From Marivirga atlantica (GTDB lineage Bacteria; Bacteroidota; Bacteroidia; Cytophagales; Cyclobacteriaceae), in contig NZ_JAERQG010000001.1 in assembly GCF_016734805.1 (NCBI RefSeq), positions 1,054,001-1,118,000 of the forward strand: a DNA stretch of 64,000 nucleotides, given 5' to 3'. How positions within the stretch are numbered: position 1 is the first letter of the stretch; each line of letters begins with the position of its first letter. The position numbers and the translations under genes are program-made. Positions 17,506-25,335 of the stretch are shown piece after piece. The notes under the pieces are model-generated. The model saw nothing but the letters and a program-made list of their open reading frames with translations. It was not told where the DNA came from and made no database searches.

Positions 17506-18357
17506 TTATAAGGCTTTGAATTGGCTATCGATATAGCGTAAAGGGAATACGAAACTGATGGAGGCGCTGTAATTACTCAGGCGGTAATCATCTTGCTTTT
17601 CACCTATTGCCAGAAATAAACTTTCTTTATTTCGTGCTGATGGATCAACCACATTATTAAAGCTGTGACGATATTGAAGATCCACTACTGTTCTAATATT
17701 CCAAAAGTCGAAGCTGGCTCCTATTCCACCAAGAACTCCCCAATTATTGAGGAATTCATCTTTGTTGTTGGAATTAATACTCGTTCTGTTGTAGGTAATA
17801 GCCGTACCTGATGCATAATCGGTCTCTCGTATGGCTACTTCTTTGTTCGCATCAAAAACAAAACTGTAGAAGGCACCGGCCATGGCAAAAGGTCTTACTT
17901 TACCGTCCAGTATATCATACTTTAAGGCTACGGGTACATCAATAAATGTTACGGATTGATTAGTTGTGTATTCAGTTTCGAACCGCTCGTTTTCTGCATC
18001 ACCTATCCATGAGGTTCCACTTTCATAAGTAATATTGTGTTTGAAGAAAGTAGGGAAAGTGCTCAATGAGAAACCGGCATGGTAAAAGGTAATATCTAAA
18101 CCTACATGAAAGGCTGGTCTTTCGAAATCCATATATTCCTTCTCGAGCGATTCTTCATCATAATTGATGGGATAAAATCCTGGGAAACGCTCAATAGGCG
18201 TAGCATTTGTAAAATTTAAACCACTTCTAATGCCCAACCACCACTGTGTTTTCAGGAAATCTGATGAGCCGGGTTTTTTTGGCTGTTTTCTTTTTTGTGC
18301 AAAGCTCAACTGGCTTAGCAACAAACAGCCGATGAATAATAATAAGGTTCGTTTCAT
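17506..18357 (-). CDS. Outer membrane beta-barrel protein (PorT/porin-like)
   Basis: This 283-residue protein has a signal peptide (MKRTLLLFIGCLLLSQLSFAQ) and alternating aromatic strands typical of the small outer-membrane barrels of Bacteroidota: WWLGIRSGLNFTNA, FHVGLDITFYHAGFSLSTFPTF, VPVALKYDI, GVLGGIGASFDFW, VVDLQYRHSF and a C-terminal SASISFVFPLRY. It is third in the minus-strand operon, 21 bases after the DUF1501 gene. A structural or T9SS-related role is possible but not shown by the sequence. Confidence 0.78.
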   Translation of the reverse strand: MKRTLLLFIGCLLLSQLSFAQKRKQPKKPGSSDFLKTQWWLGIRSGLNFTNATPIERFPGFYPINYDEESLEKEYMDFERPAFHVGLDITFYHAGFSLSTFPTFFKHNITYESGTSWIGDAENERFETEYTTNQSVTFIDVPVALKYDILDGKVRPFAMAGAFYSFVFDANKEVAIRETDYASGTAITYNRTSINSNNKDEFLNNWGVLGGIGASFDFWNIRTVVDLQYRHSFNNVVDPSARNKESLFLAIGEKQDDYRLSNYSASISFVFPLRYIDSQFKAL

Positions 18358-18378
18358 GTGTATAAGCTTATTTCATAG

Positions 18379-20085
18379 TTATTTCACTATGATTTTTCTA
18401 CTGACATTGATGTGGTTAGCCTTTATTGAGATGTGATACATTCCAGTTTTAAGATCGGTAGTATCAACTATTAATTCGTTTTCTCCCTGAGTGATATTTT
18501 GAGTGCCTCTATGCATTACTTTCCCTGTTAAATCTATTAGCTCGTACTGAAGCTTACCGCTACTAATTGTTGTAATGGTAATGCTCGCTTTGTCGGAAGC
18601 TGGGTTAGGATAAGGCTGACCAACAGTATACCTGGAGTCAATAAAGGCAGTGTTTCCAGTTACTTTATCAGATACCATATTGACTTCTGGTAGTGTATTA
18701 CCATTGTCATCAGTAGCATTGAAGAAATCCTTGAAGAAAATATCTTGATTGATTACTGATTTCTCAACAGCAAACCAATCATGAAGAATACTTGCATAAA
18801 GCTGACGGTAATCAAACTGTAAATCAATGTTACTTTTGCTCATATCAGGATTTGTACCGAAGACTCCGGCATTTACTTTGTCACCAAAAGCCATTACGGC
18901 TCCACCCTTTCCGTGGTCAGTGCCATAGCTGCCGTTTGAAGGAATTCTTCTTCCAAATTCAGACATGGTGATTGTCAATACTTTGTCTGAAATTCCTCTG
19001 GCCTTCAAATCTTTTTGGAAAGCTTTTAAAGCTGCAGAGATATGATACATTTTTGTAGAATGTGTACCCATAGTTGAATCATACGACTCTACCTGTTGAG
19101 CATGCGTATCAAAACCACCAATTTTCACTAAGAAAACTTTAGTCTTGATCCCACCACCTAAAAGCCTGCTTACAAGTTTAAGTTGCCCACTCAAAGGGTT
19201 CCTTAAATTGCCGCTTGGTGCATTGAAGGGATAAACTTCAGGATACTCTACTGAGCTATCTGATGAAGCCTCATATATTTGCTGAAGTCTTCGAACATAG
19301 GTTTCTGACTTATCCTCCAAACCTAAAATCCAATCCATTTCTTTTTTGTAAGCGGAACCATTTAAAAATTCAGGCGGCAAACCTCTGGGGTCTATGCCCT
19401 CATCCCCGAAGCCTTCAAGGTTTTCAATTTGGTTAAGTAATCCTGCCGGGCTATTACCAAGTGAAATGGATGTAGGGATGTTTCCTTCCTGGTGAAAAAG
19501 TAAGGATGAATCATTACCCATTTCAAGCGCTAGCGGATCGGGCATATCGTTATTAGGGAAATCATCAGGATAGCTTTGAGGCGCATAAGTTTGTGCCAGA
19601 TATCTACCTATCCAGCCAGAGGAGTAATAATCCTCGAAATCACCACCCATAAACCAAATGTCTCTACCCCTAAAGTGAGAGCCGTTATTCTTTGGATAAG
19701 ATACACCTTGATAAACAGCTGCCTGACCATTGTCATACATTTCTTTAAAATCGAACATATCAGGGTGTAAACCCACCTGATCGGCAGAAGCCAAAGTGCT
19801 ATCAAGCGGAATTAACGTTCTGTTACCGCTTTTGTAAGGGATGGCAATATTGGCACGTCTGCTATAATAATGGTCGTAAGCCTCAATAGGGATGAAGCTG
19901 TTGATGCTGTCATTACCGCCATGCATTTGAAGAATAACCAACACATTATCATTGGTGCTATTGTGTACCAGGTTTTTCAATGGCTTATGTGACGAAAGCA
20001 ATTGCAGCGGGATGCCCTGAAATGCAATGGGTACTCCTGCCGCTAGCCCTAAATTTTTTAGAAAATTTCTTCTTTTCATCTTCAC
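18379..20085 (-). CDS. DUF1501 protein with Tat signal and T9SS C-terminal sorting domain
   Basis: This 568-residue protein begins with a twin-arginine signal (KRRNFLK at 4-10, then a hydrophobic stretch), is built around a DUF1501 domain (about 45-460, with QMHGGNDS, HPDM, GGFDTHAQQ, SEFGRR and DHGKGG, an arrangement related to alkaline-phosphatase-fold enzymes) and ends in a type A T9SS sorting domain (last 80 residues: PYPNPASD, YELIDLTGKV, LKTGMYHISI, final IIVK). It should be folded in the cytoplasm, pass through Tat, then be exported to the surface by T9SS. DUF1501 proteins are usually paired with DUF1800, here just 11 bases upstream. Substrate unknown. Confidence 0.9.
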   Translation of the reverse strand: MKMKRRNFLKNLGLAAGVPIAFQGIPLQLLSSHKPLKNLVHNSTNDNVLVILQMHGGNDSINSFIPIEAYDHYYSRRANIAIPYKSGNRTLIPLDSTLASADQVGLHPDMFDFKEMYDNGQAAVYQGVSYPKNNGSHFRGRDIWFMGGDFEDYYSSGWIGRYLAQTYAPQSYPDDFPNNDMPDPLALEMGNDSSLLFHQEGNIPTSISLGNSPAGLLNQIENLEGFGDEGIDPRGLPPEFLNGSAYKKEMDWILGLEDKSETYVRRLQQIYEASSDSSVEYPEVYPFNAPSGNLRNPLSGQLKLVSRLLGGGIKTKVFLVKIGGFDTHAQQVESYDSTMGTHSTKMYHISAALKAFQKDLKARGISDKVLTITMSEFGRRIPSNGSYGTDHGKGGAVMAFGDKVNAGVFGTNPDMSKSNIDLQFDYRQLYASILHDWFAVEKSVINQDIFFKDFFNATDDNGNTLPEVNMVSDKVTGNTAFIDSRYTVGQPYPNPASDKASITITTISSGKLQYELIDLTGKVMHRGTQNITQGENELIVDTTDLKTGMYHISIKANHINVSRKIIVK

Positions 20086-20096
20086 TGAGTTTTTGC

Positions 20097-21842
20097 TTAC
20101 ATCAATTGATATTCCGGTGATTGAAGTACTCCGTTGAATAAATCAAGCAATTGTCTACTTACTGTTTCCCTATCCACATTATTGGTCCATCTAAAATTCC
20201 AGGCTTCTTCAGGGTTCTCGTCTATAGCGAAAGTGTTTAGGAAGGCATCCAGGAAATATAGCAATCTTTCGTTCGTGAGTTCGCTGGAATTATCTTCAAA
20301 GGCAATGCTATTTGATAGGGGTAAGAAATGTCTGCAAACTTCTTCAACTAATAACCTGGCATTTGAAGCAATTGAGTCATCTATAAACTTTTCTACATAT
20401 TCAATGGGCGAAAGCATGTTGAGCTGTAGATCGTTCATCATATTAAAATTTAAATACTGAACGAAAGCATAGCGCTGCGTTAAATAAGTAGTGGTAATCC
20501 AGCTTCTATGGTATATAGGGAATTGATGGTAAGCCGAATAGCCAGCAACCTCATAAGGTTCGTAAAAGGCTAGTCCCATATCATCAATTCTGCTCAATAA
20601 TGTTCCTGAAGCTTCATAAAAAGCCTCATACTCATCTATATAATCAGGTAATTCTAACTCAAAACTTCTGGCTTGACCTATTACCAAATCAATGGGTGAC
20701 TTGATAATACTTCCATAGCTGTCATCGGTAACGCCCGCTGCACCTTCATAAAACTCTCTACTTGTAAAGAAAGCTTCAAGCACTGGTTGAATTCTGAAAT
20801 CATTATCTCTAAAAACTGTTGCCAAATCAGTTATAATGCCAGCCTGAACGCTCTCATTTATTTCATGATAGCCGAAAAAGCGATATAATTTTCTTGCAAT
20901 ATGTAAGCCCGTTTCAGTTTGGTCGAATATAATATCTACCAATTGCTGAATTTCATCTAAGGCACTTTCAGGGGTGGCATTACCATTTAATAGTAAGTCA
21001 GGATCAGGAGTAATGGTAGCATCTCCAAATCTATAGCTTAAAGTTTTAGGATCATTGTCGTGCTGATTAGCCGTTTGCCCATTACCCTTTACGCTTCCTG
21101 TTGGTAATTCAGTATCCGGATCAATATTGCTGAAAGTGTTATCAATATCAAAACCAGACATTACGCGTGCACCTTCTTGAACATCTTGCTCTGTAAAGGT
21201 TCCGTAATCTCCTTCGCCCTGACTGTCCTTATCAGCTCCTTCCAGCCCTCGCCCAATTGTATATAATTCCAGGAACTCGCGCGCATAGTTTTCATTGGGA
21301 TTGCCCTTTACATTGAGTCTACCATCCAGAAAACGCAGCATGGCGTTATCTACCGTAATTTTCTTACAGAGTGATTTAAAATTTAATTCCTCTTCCAGGT
21401 AGCTGTCAAAAGCAAATTTTCTGAATAGGGCATTCTGAAAGTATAACGCTCTGCTATTACCTACTACTGATTTCTTTGTCGTGAAATGCGTATGAAGAAA
21501 GAAAACTAATCTTTCTCTAAAAATGAACGCTAACTTTTGTTCTTCTGGTACCTTAGGAGCAAGGTATAAACCTAACTGCCACCTCAAAAAATAACTTTCT
21601 AATTCAAAACCTTCTGAGTTAGCATCTGTGGTTCCACTTTCAATCCATTCAGTTGCTGTAGCAGGATCAATCGGTAATTCAGGATCTGGCAATTCATCCA
21701 TAAATAATCTCTGGATGGCTTGCTGAGGTGTTAATGCGGCAAACTCATTAACGAGTGCAACTGTAGCACCAAAAACAGTACGTCTCAAAAGGTGTGAAGC
21801 TCTGTTAAATCCTAGAGGTTCTGTAAGTGGAGTTAAAGCCAT
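20097..21842 (-). CDS. DUF1800 family protein
   Basis: This 581-residue protein is the usual partner of DUF1501 proteins. The diagnostic start RASHLLRRTVFGAT, then RERLVFFLHTHFTT, LRFLDGRLNVKGNPNENYAREFLELYTIGRG and HIARKLYRFFGYHE are all present. No signal peptide is visible at the N-terminus, so it may be cytoplasmic, or travel with the Tat-dependent DUF1501 partner; this is inference. It is the first gene of a minus-strand operon of four (DUF1800, DUF1501, barrel, lipoprotein). The biochemical role of the pair is not established. Confidence 0.88.
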   Translation of the reverse strand: MALTPLTEPLGFNRASHLLRRTVFGATVALVNEFAALTPQQAIQRLFMDELPDPELPIDPATATEWIESGTTDANSEGFELESYFLRWQLGLYLAPKVPEEQKLAFIFRERLVFFLHTHFTTKKSVVGNSRALYFQNALFRKFAFDSYLEEELNFKSLCKKITVDNAMLRFLDGRLNVKGNPNENYAREFLELYTIGRGLEGADKDSQGEGDYGTFTEQDVQEGARVMSGFDIDNTFSNIDPDTELPTGSVKGNGQTANQHDNDPKTLSYRFGDATITPDPDLLLNGNATPESALDEIQQLVDIIFDQTETGLHIARKLYRFFGYHEINESVQAGIITDLATVFRDNDFRIQPVLEAFFTSREFYEGAAGVTDDSYGSIIKSPIDLVIGQARSFELELPDYIDEYEAFYEASGTLLSRIDDMGLAFYEPYEVAGYSAYHQFPIYHRSWITTTYLTQRYAFVQYLNFNMMNDLQLNMLSPIEYVEKFIDDSIASNARLLVEEVCRHFLPLSNSIAFEDNSSELTNERLLYFLDAFLNTFAIDENPEEAWNFRWTNNVDRETVSRQLLDLFNGVLQSPEYQLM

Positions 21843-21960
21843 AATTTACTGATTAGCATTGTTAAAAGTAGCAAGTTTTTATACAGAAGTAAATACTTAT
21901 CTATGATTATGTAATGTTTATCGAAAGATTGCAATTGTTTATAGAAGTGTTTAGTTCTTC

Positions 21961-21990
21961 TTGATTTGTGCTTTCTTTCTTCTAATTTTG
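21961..21990 (+). promoter_or_regulatory. Complete -33/-7 promoter, nearly leaderless
   Basis: TTG at 21961-21963, a 19-base spacer and TAATTTTG at 21983-21990 match the Bacteroidota promoter exactly. The ATG of the next gene starts 5 bases after the box, so the transcript is probably leaderless. Confidence 0.7.
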
Positions 21991-21995
21991 AAGAT

Positions 21996-22556
21996 ATGAG
22001 ACAATTTATAGCACTACTCGCCTTTATTTTAATTTTATCATCATGCCAAAAGGAAGATCCTAAGACCATCTACTTTGTAAGGCATGCTGAAAAAGATACT
22101 TTATACCCTAAGGACCCTGCACTTACTATTGAGGGAGTTATGCGTTCTGTTGATTTAGCCGCTTACTTTAAGCATATAAAAGTTGATACCATTTTTAGTT
22201 CAGACTACAAACGCACCAAAGAAACGGCTCAGCCCTTATCAGAAAAGCAAGGAGTAGGCATCGGTATTTATGATCCTATGGATTTTGAAAGCTTTGCTGA
22301 GAACTTAAAAAGTCTAAAAGCCGATACCATAGTAGTAGTAGGGCATAGCAATACGCTTTTGCCACAAATGGAAGCTTTAGGAGCTGAAAAGCCACAAGCT
22401 GAAATTACTGAGTTTGAATATAATAAGTTGTTTGAATTTCATTTGGTAGACAAATCAGTAATAACCCATACTTATGGTTCTAATGGAAAAGTTAAAAAAA
22501 GCAATAAGCTGATTAATACTAAATCAGATAAATCGAACATTTCTCCTGTCAATTAA
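21996..22556 (+). CDS. Histidine phosphatase family lipoprotein (SixA-like)
   Basis: This 186-residue protein has a lipoprotein signal with Cys17 (ILSSCQKE) and the histidine phosphatase (phosphoglycerate-mutase-like) motifs: FVRHAEK with catalytic H30 and R29, SSDYKRTKETA with R73, and VVVGHSNT with H117. It is short and SixA-like but membrane-anchored on the outside of the cytoplasm. Phospho-substrate unknown. The open frame extends to 21966, but the lipoprotein signal starts at 21996, which also fits the promoter. The next gene starts 10 bases later. Confidence 0.85.
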   Translation: MRQFIALLAFILILSSCQKEDPKTIYFVRHAEKDTLYPKDPALTIEGVMRSVDLAAYFKHIKVDTIFSSDYKRTKETAQPLSEKQGVGIGIYDPMDFESFAENLKSLKADTIVVVGHSNTLLPQMEALGAEKPQAEITEFEYNKLFEFHLVDKSVITHTYGSNGKVKKSNKLINTKSDKSNISPVN

Positions 22557-22566
22557 TTATTGATAG

Positions 22567-23007
22567 GTGCATTTACTACTCAAAACCAAGGTTGATCAAA
22601 ACTACCTCAAAGTTAAGGAAGGCTTTAACGAGGATTTATTTACCAGTCTTAACCCACCATTCCCACCAGTTGAACTTAAAGAGTTTGGTGGCAGTGAGGA
22701 GGGTGACATTGTTCACTTAAGGTTGAACTTTATCTTTTTCAAGCAGGACTGGATAAGTGAAATTACCTACGATAGAACCAATATAGAAATCTTTGAATTT
22801 ATTGATGAAGGTAAAAAGCTTCCCTTCTTTTTAAAGTACTGGAAACATCACCATAAAGTACTGAAGCTTGATAATAATACGTCAGAAATTGTTGATGACA
22901 TCACCTTTAAATCTCCTTTCAAGCTGATGGATTATCTTTTATATCCTGTACTTTGGCTACAGTTTGCTTACAGGAAACCTATTTATAGGAGGTTGTTCAA
23001 CCGATAA
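22567..23007 (+). CDS. SRPBCC-like (START-fold) ligand-binding protein
   Basis: This 146-residue protein starts at a GTG. The order of elements (VKEGFNEDLFTSLNPPFPPVEL, a beta stretch DIVHLRLNF, KQDWISEI, FEFIDEGKKLPFFLKYWKHHHKV, then DDITFKSPFKLMDYLLYPVLWLQFAYRKP) fits the helix-grip fold of the SRPBCC superfamily, as seen in a family of about 150 residues common in Bacteroidota. The last helix is long and aromatic and ends in basic residues. It likely binds a hydrophobic ligand. It sits 10 bases after the histidine phosphatase and is probably cotranscribed. No function is known to me. Confidence 0.7.
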   Translation: MHLLLKTKVDQNYLKVKEGFNEDLFTSLNPPFPPVELKEFGGSEEGDIVHLRLNFIFFKQDWISEITYDRTNIEIFEFIDEGKKLPFFLKYWKHHHKVLKLDNNTSEIVDDITFKSPFKLMDYLLYPVLWLQFAYRKPIYRRLFNR

Positions 23008-23122
23008 ATAGAGCCTTTCACAAAAAGATATCAGTTAATATAAAAATAATATACACCTAGCTTTTATTAGCGCCCATTTCTTGCTTGTTTTGTACCTTGT
23101 GGATTAAAAATTCCATTAAAGA

Positions 23123-23719
23123 ATGACAAAGCGATTCAACTTAGGAATATTTGCAATCTTATTCTCGATAATACTGTTTAGCTGTTCTGATCCCGAATGC
23201 TATGAATTCACCTCTGAGGATAATGAATGGTTCCCATATTCAGAGGGGGATACATTAATTTTTGGAAATAGTGAAGGAGATACGCTGACTCTTGTGGCGG
23301 ATGAGGTGTCTTTTATTTCACGCGATTTTAGGCCAAGTGTGGAATCATTCGATGAACTTTGCGTAAACACAAAAGTAATGACATTCCATAATATTCTAGG
23401 TAAAGGAAGAACTGAAAAGTTTCCATTCGAGTTGCACTATTATATTCAAAATGTAGGTGATCAATTTGCTGTAACATTTAGTGAAGTTATTTTTACGCCT
23501 AAAGGGGAAGAATATTATTTTGATAATGCTATCAATTTGAATTATAATTTTAATAATGGCTCAACAAAATCATTAATCGTTATTTCCGATTCAACATTAC
23601 TTAATATACCACGACCAGAGTTTACAGTCTTCCGATATGGTTTCGATAAATCTGGAGTTAAAATATTCAATTTAGGTTTAGACCCGGACGCAACGTTTGA
23701 ACTTATAGAACAGAAGTAG
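23123..23719 (+). CDS. Lipoprotein of unknown function
   Basis: I do not recognise the family. The 198-residue protein has a lipoprotein signal (Cys21 in ILFSCSDPEC) and a beta-rich body (YSEGDTLIFGNSEGDTLTLV, FPFELHYYIQNV, FAVTFSEVIF, SLIVISDS, FTVFRYGFDKSGVKIF) resembling other small Bacteroidota lipoproteins with one Ig- or lipocalin-like domain. It stands alone: 115 bases after the previous gene and followed by strong hairpins. Two further Cys (C25 and one in the middle) could form a disulfide. Confidence 0.65.
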   Translation: MTKRFNLGIFAILFSIILFSCSDPECYEFTSEDNEWFPYSEGDTLIFGNSEGDTLTLVADEVSFISRDFRPSVESFDELCVNTKVMTFHNILGKGRTEKFPFELHYYIQNVGDQFAVTFSEVIFTPKGEEYYFDNAINLNYNFNNGSTKSLIVISDSTLLNIPRPEFTVFRYGFDKSGVKIFNLGLDPDATFELIEQK

Positions 23720-23742
23720 AATAAAAGCAAATTCTGATTATT

Positions 23743-23777
23743 AAAGCACGTGTACAATTCACGTGCTTTTTTATTTT
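23743..23777 (+). terminator. Intrinsic terminator after the orphan lipoprotein
   Basis: GCACGTG and CACGTGC (23746-23752 with 23760-23766) form a perfect stem around a seven-base loop, extended by AAA/TTT, and are followed by TTTTTTATTTT. First of three hairpins in this gap. Confidence 0.85.
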
Positions 23778-23787
23778 ACTACTAACG

Positions 23788-23802
23788 CGAGTTTAAAACT
23801 CG
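23788..23802. repeat. Palindromic element between two terminators
   Basis: CGAGTTT and AAACTCG form a perfect seven-base inverted repeat around a single A. It has no T-run and sits exactly between two terminator hairpins. It could be a REP-like element; I cannot tell if it recurs in the genome. Confidence 0.5.
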
Positions 23803-23810
23803 TGCTACAA

Positions 23811-23847
23811 CAAACCTCAATGTTCTTACATTGAGGTTTGTTTTTTT
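23811..23847 (+). terminator. Strong second terminator hairpin
   Basis: A perfect twelve-base-pair stem (23811-23822 with 23829-23840) around a six-base loop is followed by seven T. It isolates the operon starting at 23930 from upstream transcription. Confidence 0.88.
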
Positions 23848-23929
23848 ACCCAATCAAATCACTAATCCTTTCCCGCCACATTCCGTTCATTAGTTTGCGA
23901 ATAGCTCGATTTGCAACTAAATTCATTCC

Positions 23930-25318
23930 ATGGAACTATCAACTGCTCAACTCAAATGTATAGGTGAATTCTCAGAAGTACCCGATGACCAACTCCAATG
24001 GCTTATCGATCATTCTGAACTAAAGTTTTTAGAAGTAGGAGATACTATTTTCTCAAGAGGTGATCCTATTGATAAAATGTTCATTGTGTTAGAAGGTAAA
24101 GCTTATATCAAAATCAATCAGAATGGCAATTACAAACACCTAGCTACTATTGAAGCCAAAAATATTACAGGTTTGTTGCCTTACTCCAGAGCAAGTTCAG
24201 CTATTGGAATTGCCGAGGTGGTAGAACGAAGCAAAGTGTTAATTACACCAAAAGAGCAGATCCTTGAATTGGCCACCAAACACTATGAATTAACTGAGGC
24301 ATTGGTGCACGTGATGACCAACCGAACACGAGAGTTTGCCAAACAGAATGTACAATCAGAGAAAATGATGGCGCTTGGTAAACTTTCAGCGGGCTTGGCT
24401 CATGAGTTGAATAATCCGGTCTCAGCGATTTCACGCAGTGCGTTAGAGTTGCAAAAGCAAATGCATCACACACCAGAAAAGTTTAAACGCATCATGGAGC
24501 TTAAGCTTAACTCAGATCAAACGGATAAAATCAACAGCATTCTTTCAGAAAAAATCAATCATAAACCTACTGACCAGATGAGCCTTCTGGAAAGGAGTGA
24601 GGCTGAAGAGGAACTGGAGGATTGGCTTAGCAAAAAAAACATTGACAGAGCTTATGAGCTAACAGAAACACTGCTTGAATATGGTTTCGACCTTAGCAAC
24701 CTGGAAGAGGTTTGCAACATTGCCGGCAAGGACAATTTCCAAACAGTACTTACATGGATAGAGAATAGCTTAAGCACAGAAAAAATAGTCGTTGAAATTC
24801 AGGAAGCTTCTGAAAGAGTTGATAATCTGGTGAAATCAATCAAAAGCTTTACTCATATGGATCAAAGTCCGGAAGCTCAGCCAACCGATTTGATCAAAGG
24901 TATTAATGATACGCTCACCATTCTTAACCATAAGCTGAAAACTAAATCGATCAGTGTTGATAGAGATTTCGAAACAGATTTACCGAAAGCCAAAGTGGTG
25001 ATTGGAGAAATCAATCAGGTTTGGACAAATATCATTGATAATGCCATTGATGCGATGGAGCAAAATGGACAGCTTAAAATTAGAATTTTCGAAGAGTCAG
25101 GTTGTATCTATGTTAAAATAACTGATGATGGCGAAGGTATTTCAGAAGAAAATCTGAATAAGATTTTTGATCCTTTTTTTACCACAAAAGCAATTGGCAA
25201 AGGTGTAGGTATGGGGCTGGAGTTGGTACAAAGAATCGTTAATCAACATAATGGTAAAATATCGGTTGAATCTAAGAAAGGAGAAACCACATTTACGATA
25301 GGCTTGCCACTGGCCTAA
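23930..25318 (+). CDS. Cyclic-nucleotide-binding-type sensor histidine kinase
   Basis: This 462-residue soluble kinase (no membrane segment) begins with a cNMP-binding-type beta-roll (about 10-130, with VGDTIFSRGDPIDKMFIVLEG), followed by the phospho-acceptor helix KLSAGLAHELNNP (H158), a long helical insert (about 175-270) and an ATP-binding domain with TNIIDNAIDAM, TDDGEGIS, FDPFFTTK and GVGMGLELV. The cNMP pocket keeps an SRASSA segment but lacks the FGE glutamate that contacts ribose in cAMP receptors, so the ligand may not be cAMP. The next gene, 17 bases on, has a receiver domain and is the likely phosphorylation target. First gene of a three-gene unit. Confidence 0.88.
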   Translation: MELSTAQLKCIGEFSEVPDDQLQWLIDHSELKFLEVGDTIFSRGDPIDKMFIVLEGKAYIKINQNGNYKHLATIEAKNITGLLPYSRASSAIGIAEVVERSKVLITPKEQILELATKHYELTEALVHVMTNRTREFAKQNVQSEKMMALGKLSAGLAHELNNPVSAISRSALELQKQMHHTPEKFKRIMELKLNSDQTDKINSILSEKINHKPTDQMSLLERSEAEEELEDWLSKKNIDRAYELTETLLEYGFDLSNLEEVCNIAGKDNFQTVLTWIENSLSTEKIVVEIQEASERVDNLVKSIKSFTHMDQSPEAQPTDLIKGINDTLTILNHKLKTKSISVDRDFETDLPKAKVVIGEINQVWTNIIDNAIDAMEQNGQLKIRIFEESGCIYVKITDDGEGISEENLNKIFDPFFTTKAIGKGVGMGLELVQRIVNQHNGKISVESKKGETTFTIGLPLA

Positions 25319-25335
25319 AACTGCAACGAAAAAAC

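Noticed and set aside
20134-20460. Open frame of 108 codons on plus strand inside the DUF1800 gene
   Set aside because: Overlaps conserved DUF1800 coding sequence; no promoter or recognisable protein.
23740-23850. Insertion sequence end or CRISPR-like array
   Set aside because: The three inverted repeats differ from each other, two have terminator T-runs, and there is no transposase or spacer pattern.
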